Positions 6,360 through 12,759 of a DNA stretch of 12,759 nt are shown here, piece by piece. The DNA lies in NCBI GenBank assembly GCA_937898265.1, contig CALEJM010000302.1, forward strand, positions 1 to 12,759, in the 5' to 3' direction. Numbering within the stretch: position 1 is the stretch's first letter; each line of letters begins with the position of its first letter. Position numbers and translations under genes: made by a program. The stretch comes from an uncultured Porphyromonadaceae bacterium (lineage in GTDB: Bacteria > Bacteroidota > Bacteroidia > Bacteroidales > Paludibacteraceae). The notes beneath the pieces are model-generated. The model had not been told where the DNA came from. It was given only the letters and a program-made list of their open reading frames with translations, and searched no databases.

Positions 6360-7036
6360 CCACACTCTTTTGGGACATCGACAACACGTTGATCGACTTC
6401 GTTGCGTCCAGTCACGAGGCATTTTTCGAACTCTGCGCCAACCACCATTTAGCTGTCGACGAAGGACATTTCGCCCGTTGGTACGCCTTCAAAGAGCGGT
6501 TTTGGCGTCAGCAGGAAAAAGGGTTGATAACCATCGACGAGATTGTTGCCCATCAGTTTGACCTACTGCAAGAAGAGACCCATTTCTCAGGCAATCTCCT
6601 TGATTTCAGTTTGGAGTTTCAGCAACTGCTCTACCACCATGCTGTTCCCGTTGCCCACGCCGTGGAGACGGTACGATGGTGCCACGAACAGGGATTTCGC
6701 CAATTTGCCGCCTCCAACGGCTACCTCTCCCAACAAATTTCCAGACTCACCCAAGCCGGACTACTCCCTTATTTTGAAGCCCTCTTTGTATCCGACGACC
6801 TTGGAGCCACAAAACCAAATTTACCATTTTTTGAAAAAGCACTACATCTTTCTAACACACAACCTCACAACGCGTTGATGATAGGCGACAACATTATTAC
6901 AGATGTCCAAGGGGCTCATTCTGCACAAATAAACACTTGTTGGTTCAACCCCCAACACTTCAAAAACGAAACGGAAGTGATTCCGACCTACGAAATTTAC
7001 GATATTTTAGAGATAAAAGAAATTTTATCAAGATAA
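6356..7036 (+). CDS. HAD-superfamily hydrolase, YjjG-like pyrimidine 5'-nucleotidase
   Basis: YjjG/YfnB-type enzymes dephosphorylate (often non-canonical) pyrimidine nucleoside monophosphates in the cytoplasm. The 226-residue product has all four HAD motifs: DIDNT (7-11, nucleophile Asp7 and acid Asp9), SNG (120-122), Lys153 in GATKPN, and GDNIITD (177-183). A helical cap lies between motifs I and II, and NTCWFNPQ (193-200) resembles the YjjG family. The frame is open further upstream (to 6308), but ATG 6356 is chosen because the family starts directly at the first motif and because it overlaps the phosphoesterase stop as ATGA, a common arrangement for translational coupling. The last 200 bp are clearly more AT-rich than the beginning. 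No terminator is evident before the next promoter. The substrate is inferred only from the family. Confidence 0.88.
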   Translation: MTTLFWDIDNTLIDFVASSHEAFFELCANHHLAVDEGHFARWYAFKERFWRQQEKGLITIDEIVAHQFDLLQEETHFSGNLLDFSLEFQQLLYHHAVPVAHAVETVRWCHEQGFRQFAASNGYLSQQISRLTQAGLLPYFEALFVSDDLGATKPNLPFFEKALHLSNTQPHNALMIGDNIITDVQGAHSAQINTCWFNPQHFKNETEVIPTYEIYDILEIKEILSR

Positions 7037-7086
7037 TCATCTAAATAACTCGTAATTTCATCAGTTTTTTCTTAATTTATCTAACA

Positions 7087-7118
7087 TTTGCCCCCCCCAC
7101 ATTTTTTTCGTAATTTTG
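7087..7118 (+). promoter_or_regulatory. Promoter of the giant secreted-protein gene, spacer filled with homopolymers
   Basis: TTTG at 7087-7090 and TAATTTTG at 7111-7118 are separated by exactly 20 bp, as at the other three promoters. The spacer consists mainly of C8 (7091-7098) and T7 (7102-7108). Transcription should start near 7125, giving an AT-rich leader of about 53 nt with no Shine-Dalgarno before ATG 7178. Confidence 0.8.
7091..7108 (+). repeat. C8 and T7 homopolymer tracts in the promoter spacer
   Basis: Eight C residues at 7091-7098 are followed by ACA and seven T residues at 7102-7108. These are mononucleotide tracts of the kind prone to slipped-strand mispairing. Their placement between the -33 and -7 elements means a length change alters promoter spacing and not the reading frame. 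Confidence 0.85.
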
Positions 7119-7177
7119 CAAAGAATATACGCCTATTTGTGTTGAAATTAAAATCAAACAAAATAAATAATAAACAC

Positions 7178-10100
7178 ATGAGTAAGAAACACTTATTAAC
7201 CTTAGTCATGGCACTTCTTGTTTGCCTTGGCTTCGAAGTGAAGGCTCAGGTTTTGGATACTGCTTGCGTTACTCCAAACAACCTGCGTGCTTTCCGCGTT
7301 TCTTCCAATTCTGCCGAATTGATGTGGGATGCCTATGAAGGCTCAATGGCTTACGGATTGAAAGTAAGCACAACAGCGCTTTCTACTCCAGGCTCCTCAA
7401 CAGCCGGCGTATTGGATACCTTGGTTTTCTACAAACCTTATCAGGTGACAGGTCTCACACCTTCCACCAGCTACTACTTCTATGTCAGCGCTATGTGCGC
7501 CGACGGCAGTTACACCAGTTGGAGCACTGGCGGCACCTTCACAACAGGCTGCATTCCAGTGGACATTCCTTACAACGAGCCGTTTGAAAACACCACAGCA
7601 AGTAAATATGCAAGCTGCTGGACCAACCCATTCCAAACATTCGGCGACTGGACTGGCGCAACCGCTGCTGCAGGCACATACGGTGCTCAGCTCTCAACAA
7701 CCAAACGCGCTACCGGTAGCCAACGCAGCTTGCGTCTCTACGGTTATCGCTACAACACAGGCGGCGTATTCCGCTACACCACCTGCTGGAGCGTCAGCCC
7801 AGAGTTGAACACCACCGACATTACCAGCCTTCAAGCTCGTTTCGCCCTTGGTGCAGGTACCGCCAACACTTACATCCACGTGGGTGTAATGACCGACCCT
7901 ACCGACTACGCTACTTTCGAGGAGTTGGCCATCTTGCGCAACACAACCACCAGCTTCGTCAACTACACCATTCCTTTGAGTGGCGTTGAAGCAGTTGCTC
8001 CACACTACTACCTCGCATTCTATGTAGACGGTAGCGAGCACACCGCTGCTTTCTATTACTATATCGACAACCTCGTTATCGAGGACGCACCTGCTTGTCC
8101 ACAAGCTCAAGTGCTTGCAACTCGTCGCGTTGAAGACAACAAAGCTGTCATCACCTGGTTGGGCAAAGCTCCATCTTGGAACGTCAAAGTCAGCACCACA
8201 GCATTGACAAACCCTGCTACCGACGCGGCCGACGTTGCTACTGCTGTTACTTCAGGTTCACCATACACCGTAAACGGCTTGACCCCAAGCACACTCTACT
8301 ATGTTTACGTTCAACCTAACTGTACCGACGGTGGTGGCACCTGGACTGGTCCTCTTGCCTTCGCTACTCCTCAGGTTGCTCCAACCCTCCCTTACCTCTG
8401 CGACTTTGAGAACGCTTCTGAGGCTAACAACTGGGTGTTTGCCAACAACACCACCAACGGTTGGGCTATCGGCACCGCTATCAACCACGGCGGCACCCAC
8501 GCCCTCTACATCTCTAACGACGGTGGCAACACCCACGGTTTCACCAACACCTCTACCACCACCGCTTCTTACGCTTACCGCACCATCAAGTTCTCACCAG
8601 GCACCTACCAAATCATGTTCGATTGGCACGGCGACTGCGAGACTTCAGCAACCACTCACTACGACTACGCTCGTGCGTTCCTCGTACCAGCACACATCGT
8701 ACTTGAGCCAAACATCAACGCCTACAACATTGCAGCCAACAACGTTCCACCAGGATGGAAGGCGCTCGACGACCTCCAACCATTGAAGAAAATGGCTGGT
8801 TGGGACTTCTGCGAGTTCATCCACACCGAACCAGACACCAGCGTCCACAACCTCGTGTTCTTCTGGCGCAATGACGGCTCTGGCGGTCAAGACCCAGTAG
8901 CTATCGACAATGTGCAGATCCACACCTACACCTGCGGTACTCCAAAATCTGTAACCTTCCAGAACATCACCACCAACTCAGCTCAGATGGTTTGGGTACC
9001 AACCTCTTTGGGCGAGACCACATGGGATATCCAAGTTCTGTTGAACGACTCTATTGTAAAACAACAGACCATCAACAACTTCCCAACCTATAACATCACT
9101 GGCCTTCAAGCCTCAACCAACTACACCGTTCGTTTCCGCAGTAACTGCGGCGGTGGCGACGTAGGTCCTTGGCGCACATTCAGTTTCTCAACTGCTTGCG
9201 GCGAAATCACCACATTGCCATACGTTGAGTCATTCTCTAACTACGGCACAGGTACTGGTACCTATCCATTCTGCTGGAGAAAAACAACAACCTCAACCTC
9301 CGTTTACATCTACACCTCAGCCGACCACACCGGCGACGGCGGTGGTCCGCTCTATTTCACCAACAACACCGTTTGGACACAGATGTTCAACGTGCCTGGC
9401 AAACAGATGAGTGACCTTCAGATTGAGTTCTGGTATCGTGCAACTACAGCTGGTAACGCTGTTGAGGTTGGTATCATGACCGACACCACCAACGCGGCAT
9501 CATTCCTCCCAATCGACACCTTCACCATCGCAGCCACAAGCACATGGTACAAAGCTGTCGTTCTCCTCGAAGACTACACCGGTGCCAACGGCGCTATTGC
9601 CTTCCGCATGCCTTCAGGTAAATATATGTATATTGACGACGTTGTAGTGAAAGAGAAAGACCGTTGCCAAAACGTTCTTGCCATCAACGCTTCAAACATT
9701 GTAACCACCGAGGCTACCATCGACTGGACATGTTCTAACTCTGTTACCTCATGGAACCTCGTCATCGGTCGCAACGGTTTCGATCCTGACACCTGCACCA
9801 CTATCTACAACGCCAACAGCAAGACATTCACCTTCACTGGTCTGACACCTGCTACCGCCTACGAAGCTTACGTCCGCTCTAACTGCGGTACCGACGGCTA
9901 CGGCGAATGGGTGAAATTCAACTTCACCACCATGAAACTCCCTGCTATCGCACCATTCACCTGCGACTTCGAAGCCGACGGTGAGGCTGCCAACTGGGAT
10001 TTCTACTTCAACCAGATGAACAAATGGATGATTGGCACAGGTACAGCTACCGATAGCGCAGGTCACTCACTCTACATCACCAACAACGATGCAGACTACA

Positions 10101-12759
10101 CCTACACCACCTCTACCACAACCAGTGTATACGCTTATGCTACACGCACTATCGTATTCCCAGAAGCTGGCAACTACAACGTAAGCTTCGACTGGAAAGG
10201 CATGGGTAGCGTCAACACCTCAAACGTAGCACAAAACTACATGCGCGCATTTATGTGTCAGAACGAGGTAGTCATAGCTCCTAACTCAGCCAACGGCATC
10301 TCAAACGCCACCACAACCCCAGCAGGTTGGACCGCTTTGGACAACAACGAGCCATTCGTTCTTCAAGCCGACTGGACACACTTCTCTGCTCCTTTCAGCG
10401 TTTCACAACCTGATACCTTGAAGATTGTCTTCTACTGGAAAACGGGCTACTCTGGTGGTCAACAAGGTCCTGGCGCTATCGACAACCTCTCTGTTCAAGT
10501 GATGGTTGGCTGCGTTACTCCTAACGACTTCACCTCAAGCATCAGCCGCAACAATGCTACCGTAAACTGGAACGCCAGCGACGATGCTACCTATCGCGTG
10601 AAACTCTCACAGACTGCTATCGACCCAACCACAGGCACTGCAGCCATCGATACCGTGGTTAATGCCAACTCTATCACATTCCGCGGCTTGAACTACGAGA
10701 CCACCTACAACGTCTACGTTCAGGCTGTCTGCACCAACGACACAACCACATGGGGTTCATACTCATTCACCATGCCTTGCGAGGCTATCTACAGCCTCTA
10801 TGAGGACTTCGATGCCAGCACAACTCTCCCAGGTTGCTGGACACGCGTGGCTACACAGGGCTCTACCCTCCCAAGCATCTACAACCTCTCAGCCTCTTAT
10901 GCTCATAGCGGCATGAACTCACTCCGCTTGAACAGCACCGCAGGCTATGTAGCAACTCCTCCAATGGAGCCAGCTATCGAAGATATGGCTGTTTCATTCT
11001 ATGTATATCAACAGAACGAGACATCTTCTGGTCTCTTCGTAGTTGGTGTGATGAGCGATCCAAACGACTTCACCACCTTCGTTCCTGTTGACACCGTTAG
11101 CCCAACAGCTCGCACCGTAGAGCAACACACCGTAACATTTGCCAACAGCACCCTCAGAGGTCGTGGCAACTACATCGTGTTCTACCGCGAAGGTACAAGC
11201 ACCACCTACGGTTACTACCTCGACGACATCAATATCTACGAGACTCGCTCATGCGCTACTCCTCTTGACGTGGCAGCCACCAACCTCTCTAACAACGGCG
11301 CTACCCTCAGTTGGAACTCAACCGCAATGAGTCACAACCTCCTCGTAACAACTGCTTCTGTAATGCCAGACTCAATCGATGAGAACGACCCTGCTGTCCT
11401 CCTCAGCATCGACAACCTCCAAGGCAACAGCTACAGTCTCGCTCAGATGCTCACCAGCAACACTACATATTATGTATATGTACAAGCTGACTGTCAGAGC
11501 AGCGACAACCGTCCAAGTCTCTGGAGCAAAGAATACCGCTTCAAGACCCTCTGCACCAACGCTACTGTGCCTTACACCGAGGACTTCACTCTCCCAACCT
11601 ATGGTCAGGGTCAGATGCCAGACTGCTGGATCAGCGGTAGCAGCTGCGTAGGTACACTCCCAGCTCACAACGTTAACATCGAGCCATTTGTGGCAGGCAC
11701 AGCAGCCAACCACTACCTCGAGATGCCTGTTTACTACAGAGCACAATCTTCTACCCGCGAGAAAATCGCTTCACAAAGCTATGTAGTGCTCCCAGGCTTC
11801 ACCACCGATCTCGACATGTTGCAGTTCACCTTCGACATCAAGTCAACCTCAGCTTCTAAAGTTGTTGTAGGTTACATGACCGACGCAGGCGACCTCTCAA
11901 CATTCAACTTCGTCGACACAGTCCGCACCACCACCAACTGGGCAACTAAAGTGGTTAAATATCACAAGACCCACACCACCACCGGCTACATGGCTATCTT
12001 GGCTGACGCTGACGTTACCCTCGGCACCAACAACTTCGACTTCCGCAATGTTGTTGTTGACACCGTAATCGTCGACACCATCCGCGTCACCGTTACCGAC
12101 AGCCTCTGCCTCGGCACTGCTTACAACGACAACGGCTTCAACATCGCAGCCAGCGACCTCGTTCTCGGCGTCAACCAGTTCACCCGTGTGAACGAAGACA
12201 CCGTATTCACTGCCCTCATCACTGTGTTCACCACAGCTACTGGCAGCGAGACTATCACCATCTGCGATACCCAATTGCCTTACACCTGGAACGGCCAAAG
12301 CCTCACAGCAGCCGGCACCTACACACACAACACCACAAGTGCCGTAGGTTGCGACTCAGTAGCTACCTTGACACTCGTTGTCAACCAATCTGTACAAAGT
12401 GCTGTTACCGACGCCATCTGCCAAGGTTCATCACTCACTTGGAATGGTCAGACACTCACCACTGCAGGCACTTACACACACACTGCCACCGCTGCTAATG
12501 GTTGCGACTCTGTCATCACACTCACCTTGACAGTCAACCCAACCTATAACACCACCGAGACTCTCTCAGTATGTCCTTCAGCCCTTCCATACACCTGGAA
12601 TGGCCAGACACTCACTACCGATGGCACCTATACCTTCAACGGTACAACAACTGCTGGTTGCGACTCTATCGTAACCCTCAACTTCACCGTTGGTCAGAGC
12701 ATGGCTGAGACTATCGACATGGCAGTCTGCGACAACGACCTCCCATACGCTTGGAATGG
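7178..12759 (+). CDS. Very large exported multidomain (Fn3/jelly-roll) surface protein, 3' end outside the window
   Basis: The frame stays open for 1860 codons plus 2 nt to the window edge, so the product is partial. Residues 1-23 are a signal peptide (Lys3-Lys4, hydrophobic core, cleavage likely after VKA). Six units follow, starting near residues 29, 306, 585, 829, 1111 and 1358. Each is an Fn3-like domain of about 90 residues opening with a Cys, with a YV(x)nC strand near its end, then a jelly-roll-like domain of about 150-190 residues. Units 1, 3, 5 and 6 carry a VG(V/I/Y)M(T/S)D...F motif (MAM-like); units 2 and 4 carry CDFE...YAYxTI...FDW...AIDN (choice-of-anchor-J-like). From about 1631 on there are repeats with GCDS(V/I)xTL. 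In Bacteroidales such architecture is usual for type IX secretion cargo, adhesins or gingipain-associated haemagglutinins; a C-terminal sorting domain would lie beyond the window. No enzymatic domain is seen. Function as adhesin or matrix protein is inferred. Confidence 0.85.
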   Translation, partial: MSKKHLLTLVMALLVCLGFEVKAQVLDTACVTPNNLRAFRVSSNSAELMWDAYEGSMAYGLKVSTTALSTPGSSTAGVLDTLVFYKPYQVTGLTPSTSYYFYVSAMCADGSYTSWSTGGTFTTGCIPVDIPYNEPFENTTASKYASCWTNPFQTFGDWTGATAAAGTYGAQLSTTKRATGSQRSLRLYGYRYNTGGVFRYTTCWSVSPELNTTDITSLQARFALGAGTANTYIHVGVMTDPTDYATFEELAILRNTTTSFVNYTIPLSGVEAVAPHYYLAFYVDGSEHTAAFYYYIDNLVIEDAPACPQAQVLATRRVEDNKAVITWLGKAPSWNVKVSTTALTNPATDAADVATAVTSGSPYTVNGLTPSTLYYVYVQPNCTDGGGTWTGPLAFATPQVAPTLPYLCDFENASEANNWVFANNTTNGWAIGTAINHGGTHALYISNDGGNTHGFTNTSTTTASYAYRTIKFSPGTYQIMFDWHGDCETSATTHYDYARAFLVPAHIVLEPNINAYNIAANNVPPGWKALDDLQPLKKMAGWDFCEFIHTEPDTSVHNLVFFWRNDGSGGQDPVAIDNVQIHTYTCGTPKSVTFQNITTNSAQMVWVPTSLGETTWDIQVLLNDSIVKQQTINNFPTYNITGLQASTNYTVRFRSNCGGGDVGPWRTFSFSTACGEITTLPYVESFSNYGTGTGTYPFCWRKTTTSTSVYIYTSADHTGDGGGPLYFTNNTVWTQMFNVPGKQMSDLQIEFWYRATTAGNAVEVGIMTDTTNAASFLPIDTFTIAATSTWYKAVVLLEDYTGANGAIAFRMPSGKYMYIDDVVVKEKDRCQNVLAINASNIVTTEATIDWTCSNSVTSWNLVIGRNGFDPDTCTTIYNANSKTFTFTGLTPATAYEAYVRSNCGTDGYGEWVKFNFTTMKLPAIAPFTCDFEADGEAANWDFYFNQMNKWMIGTGTATDSAGHSLYITNNDADYTYTTSTTTSVYAYATRTIVFPEAGNYNVSFDWKGMGSVNTSNVAQNYMRAFMCQNEVVIAPNSANGISNATTTPAGWTALDNNEPFVLQADWTHFSAPFSVSQPDTLKIVFYWKTGYSGGQQGPGAIDNLSVQVMVGCVTPNDFTSSISRNNATVNWNASDDATYRVKLSQTAIDPTTGTAAIDTVVNANSITFRGLNYETTYNVYVQAVCTNDTTTWGSYSFTMPCEAIYSLYEDFDASTTLPGCWTRVATQGSTLPSIYNLSASYAHSGMNSLRLNSTAGYVATPPMEPAIEDMAVSFYVYQQNETSSGLFVVGVMSDPNDFTTFVPVDTVSPTARTVEQHTVTFANSTLRGRGNYIVFYREGTSTTYGYYLDDINIYETRSCATPLDVAATNLSNNGATLSWNSTAMSHNLLVTTASVMPDSIDENDPAVLLSIDNLQGNSYSLAQMLTSNTTYYVYVQADCQSSDNRPSLWSKEYRFKTLCTNATVPYTEDFTLPTYGQGQMPDCWISGSSCVGTLPAHNVNIEPFVAGTAANHYLEMPVYYRAQSSTREKIASQSYVVLPGFTTDLDMLQFTFDIKSTSASKVVVGYMTDAGDLSTFNFVDTVRTTTNWATKVVKYHKTHTTTGYMAILADADVTLGTNNFDFRNVVVDTVIVDTIRVTVTDSLCLGTAYNDNGFNIAASDLVLGVNQFTRVNEDTVFTALITVFTTATGSETITICDTQLPYTWNGQSLTAAGTYTHNTTSAVGCDSVATLTLVVNQSVQSAVTDAICQGSSLTWNGQTLTTAGTYTHTATAANGCDSVITLTLTVNPTYNTTETLSVCPSALPYTWNGQTLTTDGTYTFNGTTTAGCDSIVTLNFTVGQSMAETIDMAVCDNDLPYAWN
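12248..12759 (+). repeat. About 155-bp coding repeats (GCDS-type, about 52 residues each)
   Basis: Three full units and the start of a fourth encode C...LPYTWNGQ(S/T)LT...GTYT...GCDS(V/I)xTLxxxV. The first cysteines are at residues 1696, 1748, 1799 and 1851 (spacing 52, 51, 52), and the second cysteines at 1725, 1776 and 1828. Units are alike at DNA level too, for example around the WNGQ-LT codons. Residues about 1631-1690 look like a degenerate earlier unit. The array continues past the window edge. Confidence 0.85.

Noticed and set aside
7037-7086. Terminator between the HAD gene and the giant gene
   Set aside because: T-runs are present but no stem of useful length could be drawn.
7223-7225. 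Cys16 as a lipoprotein cysteine in the giant protein
   Set aside because: The preceding residues LLV do not form a good lipobox, and the Cys sits inside the hydrophobic core with a better signal peptidase I site (VKA) at residue 23.

Overview
The window looks like a piece of a Bacteroidota chromosome, most likely order Bacteroidales. Four upstream regions carry the Bacteroidetes sigma-factor promoter (TTG, then 20 bp, then TAnnTTTG). Most start codons have an A-rich leader and no Shine-Dalgarno. The rpsF-rpsR-rplI order and protein sequences are Bacteroidales-like. The last gene has the Cys-bounded Fn3 and jelly-roll modules common in large secreted proteins of this order. The family cannot be fixed from the sequence. 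Every supported gene lies on the + strand.

Layout. (1) 51-1746: a DUF1846/UPF0371 gene with promoter and terminator. Its reading frame is broken near the 5' end by a diverged 42-nt duplication, and the part between about 238 and 1110 uses different codons from the rest. (2) 1747-2141: about 400 bp with no supported gene. (3) 2142-3434: the ribosomal protein operon rpsF (bS6), rpsR (bS18), rplI (bL9). rpsR and rplI have GGAGG ribosome-binding sites, which is unusual in this phylum. (4) 3449-4904: an RsuA/RluB-type rRNA pseudouridine synthase with a roughly 195-residue Asn/Gly/Tyr-rich N-terminal extension that includes a tandem repeat. (5) 4932-7036: a two-gene unit, a membrane-anchored calcineurin-like phosphoesterase and a YjjG-like HAD nucleotidase, overlapping by ATGA. 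(6) 7087 to the window end: a very large exported protein of at least 1860 codons, with no stop in the window. It has a signal peptide, six pairs of Fn3-like and jelly-roll-like domains, and then Cys-containing repeats of about 52 residues.

Function. Regions 3 and 4 concern ribosome assembly and rRNA modification. Region 5 is phosphate-ester and nucleotide salvage or housekeeping. Region 6 is a probable surface or secreted adhesin-like protein. The strongest signals for a second look are the C8 plus T7 homopolymers that fill most of the 20-bp promoter spacer of the giant gene (a possible phase-variation switch), the mosaic and frameshifted DUF1846 gene, and the Shine-Dalgarno sites in the bS6/bS18 operon. 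I found no tRNA, rRNA, CRISPR array, insertion sequence or defence system.
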